This document shows positions 45,598-54,862 of a stretch of DNA of 64,000 nucleotides, piece by piece; the first letter of the stretch is position 1, and each line of letters starts with the position of its first letter. This DNA comes from Burkholderia vietnamiensis LMG 10929 (GTDB lineage: Bacteria > Pseudomonadota > Gammaproteobacteria > Burkholderiales > Burkholderiaceae), in assembly GCF_000959445.1 (NCBI RefSeq), contig NZ_CP009631.1, forward strand, positions 372,001-436,000. The letters run 5' to 3'. The notes beneath the pieces are model-generated. The model saw only the letters and a program-made list of their open reading frames with translations, made no database searches and had not been told where the DNA came from. The translations under genes were made by a program, and so were the position numbers.

Positions 45598-46737
45598 CTA
45601 CAGCCCCAGTCGGTCGGGACGAACGAGCGTTGGGCCGACGAAGATAAGTTTGCGCAATGACGCTTGCGGGCCGTATGGCTGCATCCGGAAGTGCGGCCGC
45701 CGCCAGTGGCCGCTTACTTCGCGCTGCGCGCTGTCCGATGGGACTGATCCGGCCGCCTCGGCGTCGAGAATCGCGGGGCCGACGACGTGTCGATCGTAGA
45801 GCTGTTCGATTTCGGCGAGCCGTTCCGTGCGCTTACGCTTGCCGAGCCCCGGAAAGTGGCGCGGCGCGTTTGAATAAGCGCGATCATGGACCACCTGCGC
45901 GTCGCGCGCGTTGAGGTACAACAACATCTTGATCGCATAGTCCAAGGCCTCGCGCCAGAACTGCTGTGCGTCAGGCGGATCGGGCATTCCGTCAGCTGCG
46001 GGCCGCTGGAACAAGTCGTCCACCAATTCACGGATCGTCTTGTCGGGGTCTTCCAGCGGCAGCGTAATCGAATCCATCGTAGCACCGTCGTCAGGACCGC
46101 CGGCCATTAGCCATGTCGCAAATCCGATCGACCGGTCATTCTTGAATATCGCAATCGCCTCAATGTCGCCAGCTTGTTTCCAGCGGGTGGGTTCGGGAAT
46201 GATGCATAGCGTATCGGTCGGCATCTTCAGCATGCCGATCGGCACATCCTCCGCGATATAGGCGGCGTCAAGCAGGCGGTGCAGCGGAGGGGTCGGCTCG
46301 TAAAAAGCCCCTTTTCGTACCTCGAACGCGAGCCACACGGCGCTGTATTGAGCGACCCCGGCGAGTGCATCGGTCGAGCGGCCGTCCGCGCCGTGCGGCA
46401 GGAGGTCCCGCGTGAAGCGATCGAAATAGCGAGTCAGACGCAGGATGCCATGCGAGCGCAGCATTTCGGTTAGCGTCGGCGACGCCACACGGTCTGTTGC
46501 GGCCCTTAGCGCGTCCCACGCGGCGAGCGCGCCTGTGACCCGATAGCGAATCGGTCCGGGTAAGCGAGCGAGCTTGGGATCGGTGACGGCATCGCCCGAG
46601 TGCATCAACGCAGTAACCAGCCGCTGACGGATGTCGGCACGCAGCGCTTCACGTTGAGCATCGGATATCAAGACGGTGTTGCGAGGCGATGCCCCCGTCA
46701 AAGTTACTTTCTCCGCCCGGCCTACCGAACCGCTCAT
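45598..46737 (-). CDS. Uncharacterised protein, faint AcrVA2-like C-terminus
   Basis: The 379-residue protein is not securely recognised. It is mostly helical, has no signal peptide or membrane segment, and ends with a basic aromatic stretch (GHWRRPHFRMQPYGPQ, then KLIFVGPTLV). That ending, and a preceding helix LLYLNARDAQVVHDR, recall AcrVA2-type anti-CRISPR proteins, but the likeness is from memory and weak. It starts 11 bases after the PAAR stop and precedes the tssF fragment by 4 bases, so it is cotranscribed with a T6SS effector cassette. It could instead be a T6SS cargo or accessory protein. Confidence 0.55.
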   Translation of the reverse strand: MSGSVGRAEKVTLTGASPRNTVLISDAQREALRADIRQRLVTALMHSGDAVTDPKLARLPGPIRYRVTGALAAWDALRAATDRVASPTLTEMLRSHGILRLTRYFDRFTRDLLPHGADGRSTDALAGVAQYSAVWLAFEVRKGAFYEPTPPLHRLLDAAYIAEDVPIGMLKMPTDTLCIIPEPTRWKQAGDIEAIAIFKNDRSIGFATWLMAGGPDDGATMDSITLPLEDPDKTIRELVDDLFQRPAADGMPDPPDAQQFWREALDYAIKMLLYLNARDAQVVHDRAYSNAPRHFPGLGKRKRTERLAEIEQLYDRHVVGPAILDAEAAGSVPSDSAQREVSGHWRRPHFRMQPYGPQASLRKLIFVGPTLVRPDRLGL

Positions 46738-46748
46738 GCGCGATACCT

Positions 46749-47009
46749 CTATTCAAGCGACGAAATCAGTCGCGCCCCGCACTCCGTCAGATCGTCGTGG
46801 AAGGCGACCGGTGTACCGTGATGATTTCGAGTGCTGCTTTGCGGAATGATCCTGAACTGCCCGCCGCACTTCGGACATTCGGTCAGGTGCCCTTCGAGCG
46901 CGACGGGAATTCCCTGCGCTTTCAGATCGTCGCTTGCGGTGATCACGTGGCCGCCGTGCGTCGTCTTGTCGTTCAGGCGGATCACGCCGCGCCCGTTTTC
47001 ATCCTTCAT
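46749..47009 (-). CDS. PAAR-domain protein
   Basis: The 86-residue protein is a minimal PAAR cap: GVIRLNDKTTHGGHV, then ECPKCGGQF and LTECGARLISS provide the His/Cys zinc ligands. It would sharpen the VgrG2 tip encoded six genes upstream in the same unit. The start at 47009 follows a good AAAGGA ribosome binding site; the longer open frame upstream overlaps the lipoprotein gene. Confidence 0.9.
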   Translation of the reverse strand: MKDENGRGVIRLNDKTTHGGHVITASDDLKAQGIPVALEGHLTECPKCGGQFRIIPQSSTRNHHGTPVAFHDDLTECGARLISSLE

Positions 47010-47070
47010 GATCCTTTCCGCATCGTTTGCATTGTCATGCTGTTGAACAAGCGAGACCTGATCGGTCAGG

Positions 47071-47547
47071 TCACCCGTCGCTCTTCGGAGCGACTCCGCT
47101 ATAAGTTTTCGGATGCTGAGCATTGGCGCAAACTCGGTTCCATCCGGAGAATTCGAACGCGGTCGCGTACCGGCCGCCACTGCCGTCATCACGAATCCCG
47201 TAATTCAACTCGGGCTTCTCCAAGTTAAGCGGGCCATAGTCGGCGAGAGACGGATCATCCGAATGGGCCACATAGATAAAGCGCACTCGAACTGGTTTTC
47301 CATCCTGCTTTTTGTAGGTGGCGTATCCACAAATGAACGTGCGCTTGTAGTTCGGCGTTTGACTTATTCCATGCAAATCGGGAGTGCTTTCGTATAAGTC
47401 GAAAAACTCGATGTCCTGGTCATCGGACAGTGCTGCCCGAACCGCTTTTTCCGCAGCATCGAATTCTTTTGCCGACGCACTGGGCGTACATCCGACGAAC
47501 AATGCAAGCGCGGTGGCTAGCGTCGCTACGATTCGCCTTTCTATCAT
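47071..47547 (-). CDS. Small lipoprotein of the vgrG2 cassette
   Basis: The 158-residue protein has a lipoprotein signal (ALALFVGC) and a mature domain with two later Cys (TFICGYATY, NRVCANAQ) that may form a disulfide. It is not recognised as a family. It lies between the membrane immunity gene and the PAAR gene, so it may be a second, periplasmic immunity factor. The ATG at 47547 is chosen for its GAGGG site and signal placement; a start at 47565 would add six residues. Confidence 0.65.
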   Translation of the reverse strand: MIERRIVATLATALALFVGCTPSASAKEFDAAEKAVRAALSDDQDIEFFDLYESTPDLHGISQTPNYKRTFICGYATYKKQDGKPVRVRFIYVAHSDDPSLADYGPLNLEKPELNYGIRDDGSGGRYATAFEFSGWNRVCANAQHPKTYSGVAPKSDG

Positions 47548-47574
47548 GCCGGAAACCCTCGTCATCAATTACCG

Positions 47575-48666
47575 TTAGCTACGGGCCGCCGCGTGCATCA
47601 TGTTGGCACCAGGATTTTCGAGCCAAGCCGCTGCATACATTCTGCCATCGGGTTCTCCCCCCCAGTCTTCGACCCGTGCTTTCGGATCATTCGGGTACTC
47701 GCCGCGCTGTTGGGCCAGCACGGTATCGCCCCATCCGACAGGTGTTCCGGAGCGGGGTTCCGCGTAAAGATCGTCGGGAGCGATCACGGAGATTTGCTCG
47801 ATTGCGGCAGGCCAGACGGGATCGCGGCACGTTGCATTCGCAAGGATTCGCATGACGGTGAAAACCAGAATCAGCGGCATCATCAGCATGCGAATGAAGA
47901 CCGGCGCACGCATCCCGAAGCTATACAGCGAGAACAGGAACGACTCACGCGGAGTCTCGCGCTGCGTGTGAAACAGCATCGGCTTGGGCAAACCGTTAGG
48001 GCCGTCGTTCATGTATGCGCACCAGTAGTTCCATTGCGCTAGTGCCATTTCGACCTGCCGCTTGCCGGTCCATTCCCGACCGATCGAGAACACACTCATG
48101 ACATTGCCGTGGTCGTCAACCGTATAGTGCCGAATGTGGAAGATCGTGCCGAAGGACGTGTTCTCGCGGTGCAAACAAAAGATCGAATCTTCCGTCCACG
48201 GTGCTTCCCAAACGACATCACCCTTGCCGGACTTCGCGAAGAAGCGGCGAGCGCGAATCGCAAAAAGCTTGCGGGCTTCACGATGAAAGCGGATCGGGCG
48301 ATAACGCAGACCAAAGAACAGGCCGCGCCCAAGCTTCCATGCGATTCCGCCAAACACCACTACGAATGACAGAGCCATCAGGTCCGCTATAAACAAGTCA
48401 GAAGCGGAAGCGTCGCCAGTGTGAGTATAGCTATACAGATATGGCCCATATAAGGCGGCCAGAAACACGACAAACACGCCAGTAACAAACCATTGTTTTT
48501 CTAGAAAGGACGGCTCAATCACGTCCATGAAGGTCGAGTTAATGCTGAACGTTGACCCGAAATCCTGAACGTCCGGACCGAGAAATCGATTGATCAGCAA
48601 GCGATGCGCTAGATCCCACTCCGGTACCGGCTTGCCGATACACTTTTTCATGACGCGCTCGTCCAT
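47575..48666 (-). CDS. DUF6708-like membrane protein, putative immunity
   Basis: The 363-residue protein has hydrophobic helices at about 60-82 (WFVTGVFVVFLAALYGPYL), 95-115 (LMALSFVVVFGGIAW) and 265-285 (MLMMPLILVFTVMRI). The soluble middle contains REWTGKRQVEMALAQWNYWCAYM. It resembles DUF6708 proteins that follow T6SS membrane-acting effectors. It starts 3 bases after the effector stop, so immunity against that effector is the best guess. Confidence 0.75.
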   Translation of the reverse strand: MDERVMKKCIGKPVPEWDLAHRLLINRFLGPDVQDFGSTFSINSTFMDVIEPSFLEKQWFVTGVFVVFLAALYGPYLYSYTHTGDASASDLFIADLMALSFVVVFGGIAWKLGRGLFFGLRYRPIRFHREARKLFAIRARRFFAKSGKGDVVWEAPWTEDSIFCLHRENTSFGTIFHIRHYTVDDHGNVMSVFSIGREWTGKRQVEMALAQWNYWCAYMNDGPNGLPKPMLFHTQRETPRESFLFSLYSFGMRAPVFIRMLMMPLILVFTVMRILANATCRDPVWPAAIEQISVIAPDDLYAEPRSGTPVGWGDTVLAQQRGEYPNDPKARVEDWGGEPDGRMYAAAWLENPGANMMHAAARS

Positions 48667-48669
48667 GCG

Positions 48670-51246
48670 TCAGTCTCCCGCCGCCGAGCTAAATGCTTTG
48701 AGCTCTGCCTCAAGCGAGTCGTAGTGTTCCCCCGTGCTGAATTTGCAACGCGAGACCCAATCCTTGAGAGCGGACGCCTTAAAAATCGCGATCGCTATTC
48801 CCACCAGAATCGACAAAATCAGCGCCGGCCAGAAAAGTGGCCAACCGAAGAACGCGGCGGCGGCAACGTATACCCCGAGAGCACCACTCACATTGTAGAG
48901 AACCCAAAGCTTGGTTTCTTTGTTGCGATATGCCTCTGGGGCATTTTTGATTAGGTCAAACCCAGCCAACACGATGCCAGCGATCGCGCCAAGACCGCGA
49001 CCGACCTTCGCCCCGACTTCAGCCCATTCACTGGCACCGGCCCACTGCTTCATGAGGAACGCCGACAAAGGATGAGCCGGCGCTTTCACCACGGTTTCCG
49101 ATGCAGTTTCTATGACGGTCCCTAGGATCGAAACAACAGCACCGACTGCCTTTAAACCGGTTTCGCCTTGACTGAACTGATCACTACCCGCCCAATCTTT
49201 GGCCGCAAAGGTGAGTGTTGCCATCTGGAAAATCACCGTTACGACGCCGAGATTGAATTCCCGGGCCGAACCGAGCCACTTCTTGGCAGTATCAACACCC
49301 GGAACCTTGACAGCCTTGATCGCGCTGGCCTCCAACTTTCCGTCCTTGACGAGAGCATCGACATCCATCTCATAGGCGACGATATTCGGATCGCTCGGTG
49401 GCGCCGTCCTCATGACCTGCTTCCCAACCTGTGTTGCCGACGCGCGCTGTTCAGTCCGGTTGCCATCCAGTTTGACACCCAGTTCTCGGGCCTGCTGCAG
49501 AGCCCAATCACGAATTGCAAGCTTGCTGACTTGTGATGGTTTGAGCCGAACACCAGCCTGCATCGCCAAACGAATCGTCACGAAACCGAGTGCGACACCG
49601 CGGGTAGTTTTCGTAAGTACGCCAACGACGTGGTTGGCGGTCGTCACAATAAGCCGATCCCGCAGGTTGGCCGCGTTGCCGAGATTCTCGATCTTCTTGA
49701 ACGCTTCCTTGTAGAGGTTCAGGAAGTTTTCGTACTGAATATCAGAACCGTGCACCTGCGCATCCGCAGCCTTTAGCATCGCGTCCTGATTGAACATCAG
49801 GGCACGCACGTACAGATTGCGGATATTTGAAGCTTGACCACTCAACCACTCGTCGAGCACTTTCTTGCAGGGCTCGGTGCCGACCGCCGAGCCGATCACC
49901 TGTGCGCACGACTCACTGTACGCGTAGCCGCTCCGAAGGTCCTGCGGATCATGGACGCCCGCCATCCATTCGGCGAGCATTTGCGACTTGAGCCAATCAG
50001 CATGTGCCTGTACCAATGGCTGCCATTTTGGCTTGAAGGCATCGAGTGCTTGTTGATACTCCTGTGGGAAGCGTTTGAGGGCTTCCTCATCCAGTACACT
50101 GGTCCGCCTGCCATCCGACCCAACCTTGGTCGACGCCTCTTCCCATGCATCGTTGGCCGAGGCCTCTACCGTTGCGGGAACGTTGGCCATCCTTGCATCT
50201 TCTTCCTTCGCCGCCTGTTCAAAACTACCGGTCCGGAATACCCCCTTAACAAGACGGTAAAGGCCGGCAAAGTCTGCCATAGGTGGAGCGTTGTAATTTC
50301 CAATGCGTGAATTGACGTCATTTACTCTTTGAGCCGTCTGCGACATCTCGTAAGACAGTCCAGTCAATGCCTTGGCGTTGGCGCGAATACCTTGTTCAGC
50401 CCGCTCAAGCAGCTGCGCCGACATCCACTTCCAGTACACCTGCTCGTCGAAACCGTTGTTCAGGTTGGGGACGGTCAGTTCGGCGAGGTCATTGGTAAGG
50501 CCGACGGGATCGTTAACCGCGATAACGAAACCCTTCTTGTTCGGCGATTCGAGCATCGCATCGCCGATCCGTTTGGCGACGTTCCGCTGACGCAGACGAA
50601 TCTCGTCTCTGGGAACGCGGTTGCTAAAACCGAACGCAGCCTTCATCGCCTGAGCGTCCATCGCGAAATGCGCGATCTTGCTCTGGGTGGCTTGAAATTC
50701 GCCCGTATCGGTCGCCCCCCCAGCCAGCATCGCGGGAACGTTGATGCACTGCATATGCTGCTTGCGCCAAGCAGCATCATTGATTTTGTTGTGTACGAGG
50801 TCCTTGGTCCATCGCACGTTCGACCAGCCAATCCAGAGGTTGGTCGCTTCGTCACTTCCGGGCGTGTGCTCGACACTCACGCAACGGCCAAAGGATTCGA
50901 AAGCCAAGTCTCCGTTCATCGCGCAGCCTTGGGTAAGCGCGCTCTCCGCGTCACCTGGCGGCGGCGTCACGTCCGGGGGGAAATTCCACATGATCCCGTC
51001 GTCGAGAACCATATAGGCGGCCAGCTTCTTCCGTTTCTCGTCGTACGTGTATAGATAGCCAGGGCGCAATGCGCGCAGCGTGTACTTGGCGGTGGCAACG
51101 GCCTGAGGGGCGCGCGCGTCGATCCGAAAATTGCCGGACAGGGCCGGCGCTTTGGACGCGCCACGCGGGCACGCGATCGCGTATCGGACGGGATAGATCA
51201 GCAGCGACTGGCGATCGCAAAGCGGACAGCCTTTAGTGGTCGGCAT
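48670..51246 (-). CDS. VasX/BTH_I2691-like membrane-acting T6SS effector
   Basis: The 858-residue protein begins with CPLCDRQSLLIYPVRYAIA, the signature of the VasX N-terminal region, then YLYTYDEKRKKLAAYMV. The N-terminal half is soluble. The C-terminal third has several hydrophobic helices (VGAVVSILGTVIETAS, GLGAIAGIVLAGFDLI, and a long one at GWPLFWPALILSILVGIAIAI), fitting a pore-forming toxin such as VasX or the BTH_I2691 family. It follows vgrG2 and a DUF4123 adaptor and precedes a membrane immunity gene. Confidence 0.85.
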   Translation of the reverse strand: MPTTKGCPLCDRQSLLIYPVRYAIACPRGASKAPALSGNFRIDARAPQAVATAKYTLRALRPGYLYTYDEKRKKLAAYMVLDDGIMWNFPPDVTPPPGDAESALTQGCAMNGDLAFESFGRCVSVEHTPGSDEATNLWIGWSNVRWTKDLVHNKINDAAWRKQHMQCINVPAMLAGGATDTGEFQATQSKIAHFAMDAQAMKAAFGFSNRVPRDEIRLRQRNVAKRIGDAMLESPNKKGFVIAVNDPVGLTNDLAELTVPNLNNGFDEQVYWKWMSAQLLERAEQGIRANAKALTGLSYEMSQTAQRVNDVNSRIGNYNAPPMADFAGLYRLVKGVFRTGSFEQAAKEEDARMANVPATVEASANDAWEEASTKVGSDGRRTSVLDEEALKRFPQEYQQALDAFKPKWQPLVQAHADWLKSQMLAEWMAGVHDPQDLRSGYAYSESCAQVIGSAVGTEPCKKVLDEWLSGQASNIRNLYVRALMFNQDAMLKAADAQVHGSDIQYENFLNLYKEAFKKIENLGNAANLRDRLIVTTANHVVGVLTKTTRGVALGFVTIRLAMQAGVRLKPSQVSKLAIRDWALQQARELGVKLDGNRTEQRASATQVGKQVMRTAPPSDPNIVAYEMDVDALVKDGKLEASAIKAVKVPGVDTAKKWLGSAREFNLGVVTVIFQMATLTFAAKDWAGSDQFSQGETGLKAVGAVVSILGTVIETASETVVKAPAHPLSAFLMKQWAGASEWAEVGAKVGRGLGAIAGIVLAGFDLIKNAPEAYRNKETKLWVLYNVSGALGVYVAAAAFFGWPLFWPALILSILVGIAIAIFKASALKDWVSRCKFSTGEHYDSLEAELKAFSSAAGD

Positions 51247-51286
51247 GGGTTGATCCTCGGAATTTCATGATATGAAGTGACAGCCT

Positions 51287-52051
51287 TTATTCGGTCAGGA
51301 AAGCGTGCTGCATACGTTTAACCGCATCGTCGACGAGCGCATCGGTGGTCATCGCGTCCTGTCCGCCCGCCGAGCACAAGACCTGATCGAGTGCAGCCGG
51401 TAACTGCGCTGCCTGATCGACCGACAGTGCCGGCAGCCGCCGGCGAATCTGGTCGGCAATCTCGCTGCGGTTGATGCGTGGCCACTGGTCCGGGCGCGGC
51501 CAGCCAGACTGTTGATCGTCCGGCGGCACGATATCGGCACCTAGGCCGGCGCTGCGCCAGCGATGGCCGGCCCAAGCGAAGCACCATTCGTGGACGGGTC
51601 CCAAGAGGGCCAGCCGCTGGGTCGGATCGAACTCCGCAAGCGTGAGGCTCAAGACACGCGGATCGTAGTACCGCCAGAACACTGGCTGGCCGCCCTCGCC
51701 AGGCCCCACCAGATACCGCGCGATGTGTTCGGCGAGCGCATCGACATCCGCGGCGCTGTCGATCCACGCGCAAATCGCGGGCGGTCGTTCAACCTCCGGT
51801 TCCTCTTGCCATCGTTCGGTCGCGATCCGTCGCCCCTTCAGATCGAGCGCGGCGAGGTCGATCAACCTCGGCATCAGTTCTTCGCGATGGGCCAGCACGC
51901 GTGGCGTGCAGGCACGCATGTCGAGCGCGGCTAGATCAGGCACGTGCGCGAGGGTCGCAGGTTCCACCAGCAGGAATCCGGTCGTCATCAGTTCCTGATG
52001 ATCTGGTACAGCCTGCATCGGAGGCGTGGGCGTTTTCATTCGGCCGTCCAT
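51287..52051 (-). CDS. DUF4123 T6SS effector adaptor (Tap/TEC-like)
   Basis: The 254-residue protein matches DUF4123 adaptors, with FWRYYDPRVLSLTLAEFD and LLGPVHEWCFAW as landmarks. These chaperones load a specific effector onto its VgrG. Its ATG shares one base with the vgrG2 stop, and the effector gene follows after 40 bases. This order (vgrG, DUF4123, effector, immunity) is the standard cassette. Confidence 0.88.
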   Translation of the reverse strand: MDGRMKTPTPPMQAVPDHQELMTTGFLLVEPATLAHVPDLAALDMRACTPRVLAHREELMPRLIDLAALDLKGRRIATERWQEEPEVERPPAICAWIDSAADVDALAEHIARYLVGPGEGGQPVFWRYYDPRVLSLTLAEFDPTQRLALLGPVHEWCFAWAGHRWRSAGLGADIVPPDDQQSGWPRPDQWPRINRSEIADQIRRRLPALSVDQAAQLPAALDQVLCSAGGQDAMTTDALVDDAVKRMQHAFLTE

Positions 52052-54522
52052 CAGGCGAGCGCGATCGACGCTTGACCGGTTTGTGCGGCACCGTCAGCCA
52101 ATTGCGAGCACAAGTCCGATCCAGGGAACTGCGCCGGCATGCTCTGCGGGCCCACCGTATCGTGGCTGCCCGCATGAATCTTGTTTTCGCCAGGCGTGTA
52201 ACCGACGATGCCTTTTGCGCTGACTTCGAGCTGGCTGTTGCCGGCCGTCAAGCGGATACCCTGCTTGGCCGTGATGTTGATCCAGTCCGTCGTGCTAATG
52301 ATCGACAGGACCTTCTTCGCCAGCAGTTCCAGCTCGTCGTTTTCTGCATGCACCTGCACCTTGCCGCTCGCCGCGATAAGCTTCATGCCCATCTTGTGCA
52401 CGAACAGTGAGAACTTGTCCGATACGCTCGCGAAGAACGATTTGCCTGTCGCGACCGACATGCTTTCGCCGGCCGTGACCGCTACGTGCTGCCCGCCCGT
52501 GACGTGCGCCGTCGCAGGCGTCGTGACCGCGATGCCGGCCGCGCCGGCCAACAGCAGATGCGCTTCATTGAGTTCAGGGAATTCGCCCTTGTCACTGCTG
52601 CCCGTCGCACCCGCGCCCTGGATACCATCCACCTGCGATTTCAGCGCGTCGGCAATCGGCGTCTGGTCCCCTCCGTTGTCCTGTGCCTGATAGTGCTGCG
52701 CGAGCTTGCCAAGTTGCCCGTGTAACGTTTGCGCTTTAGTCAGGCGTGATGCCGGCTCTCCGATATCCGAGAGATGCCCCTGCGCGGCGGGACGCACCTC
52801 CGTGCTGATCACCATGCCCTTGCCGGTGCGGATCGCGCCGACCTCATCCGTACGCAGCTCGAAGCCCTCGCCACGGGCATCCTTGCGCCCCTGCCAATCC
52901 TCGATTCGCTTGATCTTGCCGAGCGAGAGCTGGCTTGCCGCATGGTCGGATCGAAGTTGCACCTGAATCGCGTTCGCCGTATCGTCGAAAATTAGATGAT
53001 TGCTGCGACCTGACGACGCGTTGCCGTCCGCACCGTTCAGCTCCCGGCTGCGAATGCCCATTAGCGCATTCTCGTCCGGCAGCTTCCACGACGGGACGTT
53101 GCGCGCGTTCATCACGCGGCCCGTAATGATCGGGTGGTCCGGATTGCCGTCGAGCCATTGCACGATGACTTCCGAACCGATCCGCGGCAGTGCCGCCATC
53201 CCCTGGCCGCCGCCAGCCCAGCCGCTTGCGACCCGCACCCACGTCGAATACTTGCCGTCGCGATCCCAATGGAACTGAACCAGCACGCGGCCGTGTTCGT
53301 CGGTGTGAATGCTTGTGCCGGACTGGCCGACGACGATCGCCGTCTGCGGCGCGAGAATCTTCGTGTCGACGCTGTTGAAGCCGCGCCCGGGCCGCCAGGC
53401 GGTTGCCCTGGGTACGCACGTGAACTCATTGCGGTATTCCGCCAGTACCCCTGTGTCCTGCAAATAGTTGTTGGTCGCCACATGCCGAACCGCGATGATC
53501 AGGTATTCGTCGTCGCTCTGATCGCGGCTCAGCGCCGAGCCATAACGGTCCGTCAGCCGGAACCAGCGGCCCGGCTGCACGAAGCGATTGTTGCCCTTCG
53601 CGTCGAAGCGCTTGATCGTCGCTTCGATTTCCTCCATCCGGCGGTTTGCGACCTGATAGCCGTGCTCCATGTTCCGATAGCCGTACGCACCGGCGTACTC
53701 GTTCCATTCAAGCTGCGGCAGCGCGGCTTCGGGGTTCAACAGACTCGTTTGAACGTGGGTCGGCGTCGGGCTCTTGAAGTCGAAACGTGACAGTTCCGCA
53801 TGCGTCGAAGTGGTCTGCTGGAACGGGGACCAGCTCAGAACGCTGTCCGATTCCTCCGCGCCCATGCCATTGTGGAAGCGGATTTCGTGCCCCCTGCCGT
53901 CGATCGCTGGCGCGGGACGCGTCGGATCAGAGACGGTCAGCTTGTGCGACGTGGCCGTGTGCTCGTACCAGTACAAATAACCAGCGTGTTCCCAGCGTCG
54001 ATGAACGTAATTGTGGTCGTCTTCGTCGAACTGGCAGGCCATCGTCATGCGCGGATCGGCTTCGCCGACCCGCCACGCCCATTCTGGCAACACGCCGTAG
54101 TCCTGAAAAACTGTCGCCGTCTGGTCGTGCAGGTTCTGATCGAGGAACAAACGATTGTGCTTGCCATACTTCAGATAGCGTAGCCAAGGACCGACGTGCG
54201 CCTCGTAGAACACCCAGCCGCCGTCCGTGCGAACATGCCGGAATGCGAAGATGTGGCCGTTGAAATACCGCTGACTGCCGTCGCCACGCAACAGACTGAC
54301 CGTCACGCGCTTGCCGATGAAATCCTTTGGCGCAAGGTGGTCGTTGTCCGACAGGATTTCGATCTTGTACGCGAAATCCTTCGATAGCGCTTCGACCGCC
54401 TCGAATGCGTTCGGCAGTAGGATTTTGTAGGGCGCGTTATCGTCCGGAAAGGCTATCTGCACCTGCCGGTTGTGCTGCGGCCCTAGCGCAAGTTCTCTCA
54501 GGGCTTGTGCCGTATTCTGCAT
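52051..54522 (-). CDS. vgrG: VgrG spike protein (island copy)
   Basis: The 823-residue spike has the gp27-like base (1-390), the gp5 OB region with HGRVLVQFHWDRDGKYSTWVRV and PRIGSEVIVQWLDGNPDHP, and a C-terminal DUF2345 region (about 640-800, KMGMKLIAASGKVQVHAEND). It lacks the long Ala/Gly tail of the other VgrG. It differs strongly in the N-terminal half from the vgrG at 28671-31850 and so is not a recent duplicate. It heads the minus-strand seven-gene cassette. Confidence 0.93.
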   Translation of the reverse strand: MQNTAQALRELALGPQHNRQVQIAFPDDNAPYKILLPNAFEAVEALSKDFAYKIEILSDNDHLAPKDFIGKRVTVSLLRGDGSQRYFNGHIFAFRHVRTDGGWVFYEAHVGPWLRYLKYGKHNRLFLDQNLHDQTATVFQDYGVLPEWAWRVGEADPRMTMACQFDEDDHNYVHRRWEHAGYLYWYEHTATSHKLTVSDPTRPAPAIDGRGHEIRFHNGMGAEESDSVLSWSPFQQTTSTHAELSRFDFKSPTPTHVQTSLLNPEAALPQLEWNEYAGAYGYRNMEHGYQVANRRMEEIEATIKRFDAKGNNRFVQPGRWFRLTDRYGSALSRDQSDDEYLIIAVRHVATNNYLQDTGVLAEYRNEFTCVPRATAWRPGRGFNSVDTKILAPQTAIVVGQSGTSIHTDEHGRVLVQFHWDRDGKYSTWVRVASGWAGGGQGMAALPRIGSEVIVQWLDGNPDHPIITGRVMNARNVPSWKLPDENALMGIRSRELNGADGNASSGRSNHLIFDDTANAIQVQLRSDHAASQLSLGKIKRIEDWQGRKDARGEGFELRTDEVGAIRTGKGMVISTEVRPAAQGHLSDIGEPASRLTKAQTLHGQLGKLAQHYQAQDNGGDQTPIADALKSQVDGIQGAGATGSSDKGEFPELNEAHLLLAGAAGIAVTTPATAHVTGGQHVAVTAGESMSVATGKSFFASVSDKFSLFVHKMGMKLIAASGKVQVHAENDELELLAKKVLSIISTTDWINITAKQGIRLTAGNSQLEVSAKGIVGYTPGENKIHAGSHDTVGPQSMPAQFPGSDLCSQLADGAAQTGQASIALA

Positions 54523-54862
54523 TGTTTCTTATCCGTCGATCCGAGCGCGAATGCCACTGGGCCGCCCGTGCGCCCTGGAATGCGCCAGCAAGGCAGGGGG
54601 CGATGCTCGTGCCCGTCCCGACATGCTGCGATAAGCTCAGACGTATACCACAAAGCCCCTCAAAGGCACACGGTGAGAATTGTTAGCGATGTCAAAGGGC
54701 GGGTTCACACCTCGCCCTCATCCGGCACCATTTATTACTGGTACCTTACTGGATTTGTTGAGAAAATATTGGGGTCAAGCCTAGGGCGGCCACCCGAATC
54801 CCGGATTCCTTCACCGGCTGGCTTGACACCTTCCGAAGGAGACCGCACAGAAGGGTGCCTCA
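54523..54862. promoter_or_regulatory. Divergent region between vgrG2 and a DNA-binding-like gene
   Basis: The 340 bases hold the start signals for vgrG2 (minus) and the gene at 54863 (plus). AGGGCG/CGCCCT (about 54695-54720) form a short hairpin, and GCTTGACACC (about 54820) contains a -35-like box. GAAGGGTG at 54850 is the ribosome binding site for the plus-strand gene. No gene-like frame was seen. Confidence 0.35.

Noticed and set aside
54690..54745. Possible tRNA 3' end (CCGGCACCA after a GGTTCA stretch)
   Set aside because: The arm and acceptor lengths do not give a cloverleaf part, T-loop base 58 is wrong, and only nine bases match the tRNA-Thr end.
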